From Paenibacillus sp. YPG26 (lineage in GTDB: Bacteria; Bacillota; Bacilli; Paenibacillales; Paenibacillaceae): a DNA stretch of 64,000 nucleotides. This document shows positions 1 through 8,097 of this stretch, one piece after another. Both the position numbers and the translations under genes were made by a program. The notes under the pieces were generated by a model, which saw only the letters and a program-made list of their open reading frames with translations, searched no databases and was not told the DNA's origin. Within the stretch, counting starts at the first letter, position 1. Every line of letters starts with the position of its first letter. The stretch spans positions 3,596,001-3,660,000 of the forward strand of contig NZ_CP084530.1 in assembly GCF_023704175.1 (NCBI RefSeq), read 5' to 3'.

Positions 1-685
1 TTACGACTTCCTCAGGAGTACCTGAAGCTATGGCCTGCCCCTTCTTGATGGCAATGACGTGATTGGCATAACGTGCCGCATGGTTCAAATCATGCACGAC
101 CATAACGATCGTGCGATTGGCTTCCGCGTTAAGCCGTTCAAGCAGATGAAGAACCTCAAGCTGGTGGGCCATGTCGAGGAAAGTAGTAGGCTCATCAAGG
201 AACAGAATCGCCGTCTCCTGAGCCAGAGCCATCGCAATCCAGGCACGCTGACGCTGCCCGCCCGACAGCTGGTCAAGAGGCCGGTCTCTGAATTCCTGCA
301 TGCCTGTGGCTTCAATTGCCCACTCAATGACCTGCTTATCCTCGCTTCTCAAGCTGCCAAATCCCTTCTGATAAGGGAACCGCCCATAGGAGACAAGCTC
401 ATACACAGTCAGGCCCTCCGGGGCAGTCGGATTCTGCGGAAGAATGGCCAGCTGCTTGGCTACTTCGCGGGTGGATTGTTTATGAATAGACTTGCCGTTC
501 AGAATCACACTGCCGCCCTTCGGCTGCATAATCCGGGCCATGGTCTTAAGAATTGTCGATTTGCCGGAACCATTCGCTCCCACAAGAGCTGTAATCTTGC
601 CTTCAGGAATCTGTATATTCAAATCTTCAACGATTAATCGGTCTTCGTAAGCTATATCCAAGTGTGAGGTCTGTAAAGATACCAT
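1..685 (-). CDS. Siderophore ABC transporter ATP-binding protein (partial, C-terminus outside window)
   Basis: ATPase that would power import of a ferric siderophore through an FhuBG/FeuBC-type permease. About 228 residues are visible: Walker [10 protein letters not shown] near residue 36, the signature LSGGQRQR, Walker [13 protein letters not shown] and an H-loop in VVHDLNHA, in the order and spacing of the FhuC/FecE/YusV group. Three consecutive ATG codons (691, 688, 685) follow a GGAGAGGGAGA ribosome site; 685 has the best spacing. It is the first gene behind a Fur-type promoter, with no permease upstream, which resembles stand-alone YusV-type ATPases serving several permeases. The stop codon lies beyond base 1. 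Confidence 0.9.
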   Translation of the reverse strand, partial: MVSLQTSHLDIAYEDRLIVEDLNIQIPEGKITALVGANGSGKSTILKTMARIMQPKGGSVILNGKSIHKQSTREVAKQLAILPQNPTAPEGLTVYELVSYGRFPYQKGFGSLRSEDKQVIEWAIEATGMQEFRDRPLDQLSGGQRQRAWIAMALAQETAILFLDEPTTFLDMAHQLEVLHLLERLNAEANRTIVMVVHDLNHAARYANHVIAIKKGQAIASGTPEEVV

Positions 686-730
686 CATCATTCTCCCTCT
701 CCGGTAAGCTGTATTCTCAATTGAGCCAAA

Positions 731-786
731 TGATAACCATTATCAACTTCATATTTAAAGATACTGATAATCATTATCAGTGTCAA
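731..786 (-). promoter_or_regulatory. Fur-regulated promoter with two Fur boxes
   Basis: On the minus strand a perfect -35 TTGACA (781-786) and a -10-like TATCTT (758-763) are separated by 17 bp. A perfect 7-1-7 Fur box, TGATAATCATTATCA (765-779), fills that spacer. A second box with one mismatch (TGATAACCATTATCA, 731-745) lies downstream of the expected start site. Fur-Fe(II) would block polymerase, so the ATPase gene should be induced by iron starvation. Confidence 0.88.
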
Positions 787-1023
787 TGTCTTTTTTTCAT
801 ATATATCTACGATCCCGTCAACATATTCTTCTTATTGGGAGTCCACCCACCTCTGGGGTGATCATCTGTGCTTCAAGTCTCCGCTTCTACAGAGATTAAT
901 CAATCGGAGCTTTATTGATCCATTATCCGTCCGCCCGAGGCTCCCAAATGCAGAGACAGGTTCTCATTCACCTATAGTATCCTTCTGCATGAATTTAACA
1001 GGATTCAGCCGCCGGAATGTAAA

Positions 1024-1062
1024 AAGAGCAGCCTGCTCCTCGGATGAAGGAGAGCTGCTCTT
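1024..1062 (-). terminator. Intrinsic terminator of the DUF3243 gene
   Basis: Arms AAGAGCAGC (1024-1032) and GCTGCTCTT (1054-1062) pair perfectly, with further CTCCT/AGGAG pairing inside. On the minus strand the stem runs into a T-rich stretch (TTTTT at 1021-1025). Confidence 0.8.
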
Positions 1063-1087
1063 GCATTTAGATATTAGTTGTAACAGC

Positions 1088-1432
1088 TTAGCCCTCTGCT
1101 TGTGCAAGACGAACGAGCAGGTGTGCAAGCTGATGGCGCTGCTGCTGATCTCCGACTTTCCAGAGCTCTTGCAGAAGCTTCTCCTCACGGTTGCGCGGCT
1201 CTTCGTTCGCTGCGAGGTAACCCGCAATTTTCTCAGCCGTCTTAGCTATTGTCTCTTCGCTAAGTCCAATGTTTTGAGCAAGTTCAATTCGCTCAGAAAG
1301 ATATTTCTTGAAGGATTGGAAATTATTCAAAATCTCATCCTTCTGTCCTTGATCCATCCGGTCCAACGCATCATCTACTTTATTCAGCGCAACTTCGCCT
1401 TCCTTGTTAACAGCATGTTCTAATTCAGACAT
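1088..1432 (-). CDS. DUF3243 family protein (YmfJ-like)
   Basis: Small soluble protein of 114 residues. The central part (FKKYLSERIELAQNIGLSEE, then IAGYLAANEEPRNREEKLLQELWKV and HQLAHLLVRL) matches my recollection of the DUF3243/YmfJ family of Bacillus, which is around 85 residues; the extra length is an N-terminal acidic helix. The function of the family is unknown. The ATG at 1432 is preceded by AAAGGAGG with normal spacing, and the gene is monocistronic with its own terminator. Confidence 0.75.
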   Translation of the reverse strand: MSELEHAVNKEGEVALNKVDDALDRMDQGQKDEILNNFQSFKKYLSERIELAQNIGLSEETIAKTAEKIAGYLAANEEPRNREEKLLQELWKVGDQQQRHQLAHLLVRLAQAEG

Positions 1433-1521
1433 GGTACTGCCTCCTTTGGATGATTGAATGAGTTGTGCGTGTACATACCTTCATAACCCATAGGATTGAT
1501 GGATGAATCATAGACTACTTG

Positions 1522-2442
1522 CTATGGAGTCCCGGATACCTCTACAGCATCATAATATTCTTCGAGCGTAATTCCTTTGCTGGTCACATCCTGCGCAATC
1601 TCCTTGCCGACATAACGGATATGCCAAGGCTCGTATTTATAGCCGGTTATCGACTCCTTGCCTTCAGGATACCGGACGATATAGCCATACTCCTGCACAT
1701 GCTCTTTCAGCCACTCGGCTTCCTTGGTTCCTCCAAAGCAGGATTCCGCCGCACATTTCCCATCGCTACCGGACACGTCAATAGCGAGGCCTGTCTGATG
1801 TTCGCTGTAACCGGGTACTGCGCTGTAGGTTTTGGCCTTCTCCAGGCCGTCCTTCTTCACGTAACGATTGAACAGACTCGTCTGTGTCTTCTTGGACCGG
1901 TAGGCGGATACCCCCGCCAGATGGACCCCATCCTGCCTGGCAGCTGCGAACATCTCTTCCAGAGCTGCGGCAGCCTCTTTGCGCATTTTGCGCTTGTCGA
2001 TCTTCTCGCTGAACGTGAACGGAACATCAGGGTATACAAGGTCGTTCGGCTCGTAGTCGTCCGGCAGACCAAACTGCTTGTTCACCAGGACCGCTTCGCT
2101 CTCCGGATCGGTTGCGGCCGTCTTCACGTCTTCACTTTGGCCTTCAGGCTTCGGGCCATCCGGCTCCTCCGTTCCCCCGTTAGTATGCCCCGATTGTGTT
2201 CCCGAAGATTCAGGCTGAGCTACGGCAGGTTCCGTAACCTTCCCCTGTTCCGTCTCTGCTGTCTGCCCGTTAGAAGAGGACTCTGGACTCTGGGTGCCCG
2301 GCGCTGCCTTATCTTCCCCGCAGCCATTGAGCAAGGCAGCTGTAAGCATTAACGCGGACGCTGCCAGGGCCAGACGGGCCGCCCGGCTTCTCATGCGAGG
2401 CTTGGCCTCACGGGATTGTATCTCTTCACATGAATTTCTCAT
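1522..2442 (-). CDS. D-alanyl-D-alanine carboxypeptidase lipoprotein, M15B (VanY/LdcB type)
   Basis: Zinc carboxypeptidase expected to trim terminal D-Ala from peptidoglycan stem peptides outside the membrane. A hydrophobic segment ends in lipobox LNGC (Cys41), followed by a Ser/Glu/Pro-rich linker to about residue 118. The VanY domain then carries SAYRS, the zinc motif SEHQTGLAID (His215, Asp222) and EPWHIRYVG (His274). The ATG at 2442 has AGGAGG 11 bases upstream. An internal Met17 (2394) would also leave a normal signal sequence, so the first 16 residues may be excess. It lies between its own intergenic region and the downstream DUF3243 gene. Confidence 0.9.
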   Translation of the reverse strand: MRNSCEEIQSREAKPRMRSRAARLALAASALMLTAALLNGCGEDKAAPGTQSPESSSNGQTAETEQGKVTEPAVAQPESSGTQSGHTNGGTEEPDGPKPEGQSEDVKTAATDPESEAVLVNKQFGLPDDYEPNDLVYPDVPFTFSEKIDKRKMRKEAAAALEEMFAAARQDGVHLAGVSAYRSKKTQTSLFNRYVKKDGLEKAKTYSAVPGYSEHQTGLAIDVSGSDGKCAAESCFGGTKEAEWLKEHVQEYGYIVRYPEGKESITGYKYEPWHIRYVGKEIAQDVTSKGITLEEYYDAVEVSGTP

Positions 2443-2643
2443 TCCTTGTGGTTCCTCCTGTCGTCCGGAGTGATCCGGTTCTCTGTACTATATTTAGACT
2501 GATGCATGCGATAAAAGGTTACATGAACAGCGGCCAGGAACGGCGAAGCGGCTGACGCCCCACCGGGCGGACACAGCTCGGCCCTAGAGCCGCGCAAGGA
2601 ATAGACCGGTCGTGCCTTATTCGACCGGCTGCACACAAGCAAA

Positions 2644-2669
2644 AGCCGGCTCAATGAGATGAGCCGGCT
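2644..2669 (-). terminator. Intrinsic terminator of the DEAD-box helicase gene
   Basis: A perfect 10-bp stem, AGCCGGCTCA (2644-2653) with TGAGCCGGCT (2660-2669) and a 6-base loop, sits 12 bases after the helicase stop codon and is followed by TTTT on the minus strand. Confidence 0.88.
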
Positions 2670-2681
2670 GCATGCAAGGGC

Positions 2682-4322
2682 CTACCGCTTGCCGCCTCTG
2701 CGGCTGCGGTCACTGCCGCCGGCACGGCCGCCTTGGCCGGCCTGCCGGGCGGACCCGCCCGGGCGCGGCTTCGAGCCGCCGCGCCCGCGGGAATCGCCGC
2801 CGCCAGGGAACGGCGGCGCGTCACTCCGGCCGGCGGAGCTGCTGCGCCGGCCGCTGGCTTGCCCGCGGCTCTCGCTGCCCGTGCCGCGGCCACCTTGGCT
2901 GCGCTCGCCGCCGAAGCCGTGCCCGCTTCCGCGGGCCCCGCCGCTGCGCTCGGCACTGCCGCGCTCGCGTCCGCCGCGGCCCTCTTGGCTGCGGCCGCGT
3001 CCATCGCCGCGCTCGCCGCTGCCTCCGCGACCACCACGGCCGCCCTGACTGCGCTCGCGGCCACCGCTGCGTCCGCCGCTTCGGCCTCCGCTGCGCTCAC
3101 CACGGCGGGAGCCTTCCCGCTCCCCGCCTGATCTCGACGAGCGGCCCTCGCCTTCCTCGTGGCTCACCGAGGATTTCTTCACTGCCGTGAACGAATGGCT
3201 TGACGGCTCATAGCGCTCCCGATCAATCCGCTGATTGATGCCGCGCTCGATATCCCGCAGCTCCGGCATGTCCTTCGGGGCCACGAAGGTCACCGCAAGC
3301 CCCTTCTCTCCCGCACGGCCTGTCCGGCCAATCCGGTGGATGTAGCTCTCATGATCCTGAGGAACATCATAGTTATAGACATGGGTTACCCCTTCAACGT
3401 CGATTCCGCGGGCCGCCACATCCGTAGCCACAAGGAACTGAAGCTTCGCACTCCGGAAAGAGCGCATGACCTGCTCACGCTTCGCCTGGGAGAGATCGCC
3501 GTGCAGCTCACCGGAGATATAACCTCTCTCCTGCAGGGCTTGATTCAGCGCCTTGGCCCGAACCTTGGTCCGGCAGAAGACTACAGCGAGATAGGGGTGA
3601 TCGCGCTCCATCATATCAACAAGAGCGTCCTCCCGGGTGCGGTCTGTACATTCAATGACCAGCTGGCGGATATTCCCGCGCGGGATATGATCCTGCTTGG
3701 AGGCAATCCGGACATCCTGCGGCTCTTTCATATAGACCTTGGCCAAATTCCTGACTTTCTCCGGCATCGTTGCCGAGAAGAGCATCGTCTGACGGCTTCT
3801 CGGGATGGAGCGCATAATGGTCTCAACTTCCTCGAAGAATCCCATATGCAGCATCTGATCCGCTTCATCAAGCACCAGCATTCTGACCTTGTCCAGCTTA
3901 AGGGCCCCGCGTCTCATATGATCCAGCAGACGCCCCGGTGTCCCGATGACGAGCTGACAGCCACCCGCAAGCTTGCGCAGCTGGCGTTCCACATCCTGTC
4001 CTCCGTATGCGGCCAGCACAGACACCCCTTCACGTCCGGCGGCAAGCCTGCGCGCTTCAGCGGTAATCTGGATCGCGAGCTCCCGGGTCGGTGTAATGAC
4101 AAGAGCCTGGGCATTGTCCACCTCTGGTCGAATTTTGTGCATAATCGGGAGCAGGAACGCAAGCGTCTTCCCTGTACCCGTCTGGGCCTGGGCAATCAAG
4201 TCATGTCCCGCAAGCAGCTTTGGAATCGCCGCTTCCTGCACAGGCGTAGGATTCACAATCCCCTGTTCCTGCAAAATATCATAAAAGGCGGGCAGAAAGC
4301 CCCAATCTTGAAAAGTCGTCAA
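2682..4322 (-). CDS. DEAD-box ATP-dependent RNA helicase with long RGG-rich tail
   Basis: Cytoplasmic RNA helicase of the CshA/DeaD class, acting in ribosome assembly, RNA turnover or cold adaptation. Motifs in order: Q motif PTPVQ, AQTGTGKT (46-53), PTREL, TPGR, DEAD (152-155), SAT (183-185), then helicase C motifs VATDVAARGID and HRIGRTGRAG. From about residue 395 to 546 the protein is almost entirely Arg, Gly and Ser (RSGG, GGRGG, RGGSGERG repeats), a likely disordered RNA-binding tail; the tail DNA is far richer in GC than its surroundings. The ATG at 4322 is preceded by a GAGGT site. It appears monocistronic. Confidence 0.95.
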   Translation of the reverse strand: MTTFQDWGFLPAFYDILQEQGIVNPTPVQEAAIPKLLAGHDLIAQAQTGTGKTLAFLLPIMHKIRPEVDNAQALVITPTRELAIQITAEARRLAAGREGVSVLAAYGGQDVERQLRKLAGGCQLVIGTPGRLLDHMRRGALKLDKVRMLVLDEADQMLHMGFFEEVETIMRSIPRSRQTMLFSATMPEKVRNLAKVYMKEPQDVRIASKQDHIPRGNIRQLVIECTDRTREDALVDMMERDHPYLAVVFCRTKVRAKALNQALQERGYISGELHGDLSQAKREQVMRSFRSAKLQFLVATDVAARGIDVEGVTHVYNYDVPQDHESYIHRIGRTGRAGEKGLAVTFVAPKDMPELRDIERGINQRIDRERYEPSSHSFTAVKKSSVSHEEGEGRSSRSGGEREGSRRGERSGGRSGGRSGGRERSQGGRGGRGGSGERGDGRGRSQEGRGGRERGSAERSGGARGSGHGFGGERSQGGRGTGSESRGQASGRRSSSAGRSDAPPFPGGGDSRGRGGSKPRPGGSARQAGQGGRAGGSDRSRRGGKR

Positions 4323-4502
4323 ATCAATTCACCTCATAATTCAGATAGTCCGGCCAACCACCGGACTTCAGCCCCGCCCTCCACTGTACACCGGTACAGC
4401 TTAAGAAAGGGTAACCATTTCCTCATGTGTATGGCCCTAGGTCCTGTTACTCATACCTGGCCTACACTTATTGTACCAAGGACTTCCGCTACAAACAAAA
4501 GA

Positions 4503-4529
4503 CCGATCCGCCTTTGCCAGGCGTTCCGG
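4503..4529 (-). terminator. Possible intrinsic terminator of the ThuA-like gene
   Basis: A GC-rich imperfect hairpin (CGCC 4509-4512 with GGCG 4520-4523, and CCG 4503-4505 with CGG 4527-4529) is followed on the minus strand by TCTTTTGTTTG, about 75 bases after the stop of the ThuA-like gene. Confidence 0.5.
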
Positions 4530-4603
4530 CCTTTTCTCTATTGTTCAGTATAACACGGTTTGTCTATCATGAACCCTCAAATTAATCCTGGTTCTTCGGC
4601 TGC

Positions 4604-5245
4604 CTATCCAGACACCCGTGCAGCCCACTTCGCAGCTTGCAGCAGCAGCTTCTGGTACACAGGATGCTGGAATGCAGGCTGGTCGTTACCCGGCATCAAA
4701 TATACAACACGCCCCAGGCCGTAGGAATGCGCCCACGCTGCGGGATGCCATTCACCATCAGTCGTTGTGTACTCAAGCAGAACCGTCTTTTCCGTAAAAG
4801 GGTCGAATTCGAAGCGGTAAGGCTCATCCTCGATCTTGAAGCCTTCAATCCCCCGCGTAACATCATGCCCCGGCCCGGTCACTCGAAGCTCCAGAGTCTG
4901 TCTGGAGCGATGGGCGGTGTGCTTTGCTCCGATGAGCTGAGCCAGCTCGTAACGGTTATCCATAATAATACCGTTGTGCAAGATTAGCAGACCCCCGCCG
5001 CCGCTGACAAAAGACAGCAGGCCTCCGGTCTGCTTCAACGACAGCTTCTCTGTCCAGCTGTCCAGATAGGATATACACAGATCAAATGCACCGAGGTTGT
5101 TATATTCGAACATATGATTATTCTCACTGCACTGCACACTGAGATAGTCCTGCAGGGTATGGGTGATCTCCGCATCCACACCCTGCAGAGGGTGAAACTT
5201 GGGATGCGTATAGTCCCCGATTAACAGCGCCTTCTTCTTATTCAT
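4604..5245 (-). CDS. ThuA-like domain protein
   Basis: Soluble protein of 213 residues with a glutamine-amidotransferase-like fold of the ThuA (trehalose utilisation) family. Supporting features are the N-terminal KKALLIGDYTHPKFHP, the turn SGGGGLLILHNGII around residue 85, THDVTRGIEGFKIEDEPYRF near the centre, and the C-terminal YGLGRVVYLMPGNDQPAF. The nucleophilic Cys of true amidotransferases is absent, which is normal for ThuA. Members often take part in sugar metabolism, but there are no sugar genes beside it, so the substrate is unknown. The ATG at 5245 is preceded by GAGGAGATGACC. Confidence 0.8.
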   Translation of the reverse strand: MNKKKALLIGDYTHPKFHPLQGVDAEITHTLQDYLSVQCSENNHMFEYNNLGAFDLCISYLDSWTEKLSLKQTGGLLSFVSGGGGLLILHNGIIMDNRYELAQLIGAKHTAHRSRQTLELRVTGPGHDVTRGIEGFKIEDEPYRFEFDPFTEKTVLLEYTTTDGEWHPAAWAHSYGLGRVVYLMPGNDQPAFQHPVYQKLLLQAAKWAARVSG

Positions 5246-5295
5246 AGGTCATCTCCTCACGCAAGGGATCTTATCATCACAGGAACAATCTGTAC

Positions 5296-6141
5296 CTAGT
5301 TCAACTCGTCTCCACGCTTATAAAATGGCTGGCTTTCTCCGGCATAATATTTGGCCAGCTCTACCATCATGCTCCCCATCCGTTCCTCTCTGGGAGCAAC
5401 AATCCTCGGAATTCCGGCTTCCACAAGCCCCTGCGCCGTAACCTTCCCAACTGCTACGGCTACAACCGGCCCGCTAAGCGCTCCGATTAATTCGGTTAAC
5501 CGTCCGCTTTGGTCCGCATAATCCATGAGGAATCTGACCTGCGGCGTGCTTGTGAAGGTAACCGCATCAATCCGCCCCCCAAGAAGATCGGCTAACAGAA
5601 GCTCCAGATTCTCGTCCGCAGGTGGAATGTGACGATAAGGGAGGATCTGCATCGTCTTCGCACCCTGCTCTTCCAGCCAGCTGATCAGCCTGGGTGCGGG
5701 ATCACCATGAAGCTGGATCATCACCGTCTTGCCCTGGAGATTATGAGTGGAGAAGGCCCGTATCAATCCCTCCGTGCTGCCATCATCATCTCTTACCATA
5801 GGCTCAAGCTGCCGTTTCTTAAGTCCGTTCACGGTCTTGTAACCTCTCGCAGCGATCATGGTATTACGCAGGAGATCCGAGTAATCCCCGGCAACCCCCA
5901 TATCTTCAGCCGTCTCGAATAGAGCATCCAGACCGACACCAGTCGTAAATATGGCCCAATCCGGACGATTCTCCATCCAGACGGTCAGTCCGTCACGAAG
6001 ATCCGCATGGTCAAGGAACACCGTTCCCTGTGCCGGTCGAAGCAGCGGGATTCCCCCCATATTCTCGACCAGCTTGCCAAGCTCCTGTGCTTTCCTGGGA
6101 CCTGTAAGTGCGATTCTCTTTCCCTCAAGTCTTCTTGCCAT
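5296..6141 (-). CDS. Uroporphyrinogen-III synthase family protein (HemD-like)
   Basis: Predicted to resemble HemD, which closes and inverts ring D of hydroxymethylbilane in haem and cobalamin synthesis. The 281-residue length and features fit: N-terminal GKRIALTGPRKAQELGKLVENMGG, DWAIFTTGVGLDALFE, GKTVMIQLHGDPAP, then DAVTFTSTPQVRFLMDYA and AVAVGKVTAQGLVEAGI. It is not in a hem operon, so it may be a second paralog with another role rather than the housekeeping enzyme. The start ATG is preceded by GGGGGGAGAACG. Confidence 0.82.
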   Translation of the reverse strand: MARRLEGKRIALTGPRKAQELGKLVENMGGIPLLRPAQGTVFLDHADLRDGLTVWMENRPDWAIFTTGVGLDALFETAEDMGVAGDYSDLLRNTMIAARGYKTVNGLKKRQLEPMVRDDDGSTEGLIRAFSTHNLQGKTVMIQLHGDPAPRLISWLEEQGAKTMQILPYRHIPPADENLELLLADLLGGRIDAVTFTSTPQVRFLMDYADQSGRLTELIGALSGPVVAVAVGKVTAQGLVEAGIPRIVAPREERMGSMMVELAKYYAGESQPFYKRGDELN

Positions 6142-6502
6142 CGTTCTCCCCCCAACGCCTACACCACAGCTTGCCTACTGCTATCAGCTTATACGAGACC
6201 GAAAAGGATGTAAATCGTTCTAAGGTATTCTTTCCGTTAATCGCAGCTTTTAATATGCTCCAGATTAACTAAAAGCCTGGGGCCCTCGTCAGCCCACGCT
6301 CTCCGTTTCTAACTGCAGGCGATCCATGGGCTCAGTAATGACACAAGCGATGCCGTTATCTAAGTCCTGGCCAGTGCCCGGTAATAAGAAATGGCGCCAC
6401 AGATCTGAGAATCCGTGACGCCATTATTTCAAGATTACGTGGATGTATCAGCCAGTCAGTCCAATCCTCGGATGGAACCTCCTGGATCGTTCTCGCCATT
6501 AC
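6142..6502. other. Intergenic region with regulator terminator and HemD-like promoter region
   Basis: It contains the terminator of the winged-helix regulator (6390-6425). Upstream of the HemD-like gene on the minus strand a TTTACA and a TATAAG lie 15 bases apart, a weak promoter candidate. Nothing else was recognised in the middle. Confidence 0.5.
6390..6425 (-). terminator. Intrinsic terminator of the winged-helix regulator gene
   Basis: Arms AATGGCGCCAC (6390-6400) and GTGACGCCATT (6415-6425) pair with one internal mismatch around a 14-base loop. The minus-strand continuation is TCTTATT. Confidence 0.75.
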
Positions 6503-7255
6503 CTAGTCGGCCATCCGGTAGCCTACACCTCGTACCGTGGCGATATAGGCTGGATTGGAGGCCCGGTCGCCCAGCTTTTTGCGCAAGCTTTTGATATGGA
6601 CATCAACCACGTTGCTTCCGCCCAGAAATGAAGTATCCCATATATCACTGAGCAAATCCTCCCGGGTCAGCACCGCTCCATCACTAAGCAGAAGCTTCAA
6701 GAGCAGATCATATTCCGTCTTCGTCAGCTCAATGCGTGTCCCGTCCCGGTAGACGGACATCTTCTTGCGGTCAATCCACAGATCCTTATAGATGGCGGGG
6801 GATGTGCCGCTCAGGAGCAGGGAGGCTGGCGCTTTCTTCGTACTGGTCCGAATAATACGCTGAGCATGGTACAACACCTCTTGAGGTCTGGCCGGCCATA
6901 CCAGCAGCTCCTGCTGACGAAGGCGCTCATCCACCAGGGGCAGCATGGACTCCTTAATCAGCAGGAGGGTAGGAATCTCTTCCGTATGCTGCAGCATCAA
7001 GTTCTTCAGTACCGCTTCATCTTCCTGTTCCCGGTAGGCTGTGAGATCAAGAATAAGCAGATCGGCAGACTGGGCATTGCGGATTCCCTGCTCCAGATGA
7101 TGGAATACCATCACGTCGAAGCAGCCGTCCGACAGATCGCGCACCAGTTCATGAAGCCCCCGGGGAAGGGGACTTACCACAATCACCCGCTGTGTAACCG
7201 GACAGAACTCCGGCTGCAGGCCGGGTACCGCTGTCCTTATTTCTTCTGATGACAT
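6503..7255 (-). CDS. OmpR/PhoB-type winged-helix regulator with degenerate receiver domain
   Basis: DNA-binding protein of about 250 residues. The C-terminal 100 residues are a canonical OmpR/PhoB winged helix (LTKTEYDLLLKLLLSDGAVL, then VDVHIKSLRKKLGD and IATVRGVGYRMAD). The N-terminal part has receiver-like spacing and keeps an Asp in LLILDLTAY, but the acidic pair that binds magnesium is replaced by VVSPLP, and the conserved Lys region reads VWPARPQE, so ordinary phosphorylation is doubtful. Its start overlaps the end of the perR-like gene by about 19 bp; an alternative ATG at 7264 sits too close to the G-rich ribosome site. No histidine kinase is nearby, so it probably works with the PerR-like gene. 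Confidence 0.85.
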   Translation of the reverse strand: MSSEEIRTAVPGLQPEFCPVTQRVIVVSPLPRGLHELVRDLSDGCFDVMVFHHLEQGIRNAQSADLLILDLTAYREQEDEAVLKNLMLQHTEEIPTLLLIKESMLPLVDERLRQQELLVWPARPQEVLYHAQRIIRTSTKKAPASLLLSGTSPAIYKDLWIDRKKMSVYRDGTRIELTKTEYDLLLKLLLSDGAVLTREDLLSDIWDTSFLGGSNVVDVHIKSLRKKLGDRASNPAYIATVRGVGYRMAD

Positions 7256-7626
7256 TGTGCACATACCCCCCCAAATACGACATGCGCGTGGTGGACATGG
7301 TACCCGGTCTCCTTCGCAACCTCAGCACTCCATGCGTCCGGAATTTGGGTCATCACTTCATCTACACGCCCGCATACCTCGCAAATAATATGCTGATGAT
7401 CGTCCAGCTTGGCATCATAGCGGCTCGCAGCCTCTCCGAGCTTAAGCTCCCGGATCATTTCTTTGTCTGTCAAATATCTAAGTGAATTATATACGGTACC
7501 GTAAGCGAAATTATGTCCACGCTCGACGAGACGGTTCATAACCTCGGCTGCCGTAGGATGATCATTTGAATTCCGGACCACTTCATATACAGCCCGGCGC
7601 TGTGTAGTTAGGTTCAGTGACTTCAT
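7237..7626 (-). CDS. perR: Fur-family peroxide-type repressor (PerR-like)
   Basis: Metal-dependent repressor of 129 residues with an N-terminal winged helix (TTQRRAVYEVV, TVYNSLRYL) and a C-terminal dimerisation domain. Candidate regulatory-metal ligands are Asp71, His77, His79 and Asp89 (DDHQH...GRVDE), and the structural zinc site is C82xxC85 with C122xxC125. Asp rather than Glu at the 89 position follows PerR rather than Fur. A PerR-box-like sequence sits 25 bp upstream of the start codon, consistent with self-repression. The ATG at 7626 is preceded by AAGGGA. Confidence 0.85.
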   Translation of the reverse strand: MKSLNLTTQRRAVYEVVRNSNDHPTAAEVMNRLVERGHNFAYGTVYNSLRYLTDKEMIRELKLGEAASRYDAKLDDHQHIICEVCGRVDEVMTQIPDAWSAEVAKETGYHVHHAHVVFGGVCAQCHQKK

Positions 7627-7650
7627 ACTTACTCATTCCCTTGATTGTAT

Positions 7651-7665
7651 TTAGAATAAGTATAA
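7651..7665 (-). promoter_or_regulatory. PerR-box-like operator upstream of perR
   Basis: TTAGAATAAGTATAA matches the Bacillus Per box (TTATAAT-N-ATTATAA) at 12 of 14 defined positions, symmetrically in both half-sites, 25 bp before the perR-like start codon. This predicts autoregulation and supports the PerR assignment. Confidence 0.7.
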
Positions 7666-7786
7666 ATATAAAATGAACCTGTGTCAATGGAGCTCCCTTC
7701 CCTGGCTGAATGACCGCCTCTCTGTCCTCACATAATATTGAGAGGCCCGTAGCTCCGGGGGAAGTAATCTAAGGAGGCTGATCATC

Positions 7787-8017
7787 ATGTTAAAAAGGTA
7801 TGCGGTTATCGCTATGCTGTCTGTTCTCTCGCTGGGCATGATGCTGCTTATGGATTTCATTACAGGCCAGCAGTGGCAGAACACGCTGTATAATATAAGA
7901 TATCAGCTGCTCGCGGGATCAGAACAATTGATGATAGCCGCTCTGTTCGCAGGCTGGCTGGTCCCTGATCTCATCAAAGTGATCGCGAAGCGGCGGAAGA
8001 AACGGGGCTCAGTCTGA
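7787..8017 (+). CDS. Small two-helix membrane protein of unknown function
   Basis: A 76-residue protein with two hydrophobic segments (about residues 6-25 and 46-66) and a basic tail ending AKRRKKRGSV, so both ends may face the cytoplasm. TAAGGAGG lies 10 bases before the ATG, which makes translation likely. I do not recognise the family. It is transcribed divergently from the perR-like gene, and its leader contains nested inverted repeats (7689-7756). Confidence 0.6.
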   Translation: MLKRYAVIAMLSVLSLGMMLLMDFITGQQWQNTLYNIRYQLLAGSEQLMIAALFAGWLVPDLIKVIAKRRKKRGSV

Positions 8018-8097
8018 GCCCGCTGGAGCGGCTTAGTGGTCTCCCAAGGGGTCGCTGGGCGTCAGACCTTCGGGAGGGAGCTCAAGCCCGTTCCATC

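Larger units (their letters stand above)
692..1087. other. Intergenic region with Fur promoter and upstream terminator
   Basis: The left half holds the Fur promoter of the siderophore ATPase and the right end holds the terminator of the DUF3243 gene. Between about 790 and 1020 I see no convincing ORF or structured RNA. Confidence 0.6.

Noticed and set aside
2651..3190. Long open frames in other frames and on the opposite strand over the helicase tail
   Set aside because: They are Ala/Arg/Pro-rich products of GC-rich RGG codons, without ribosome sites; shadows of the helicase gene.
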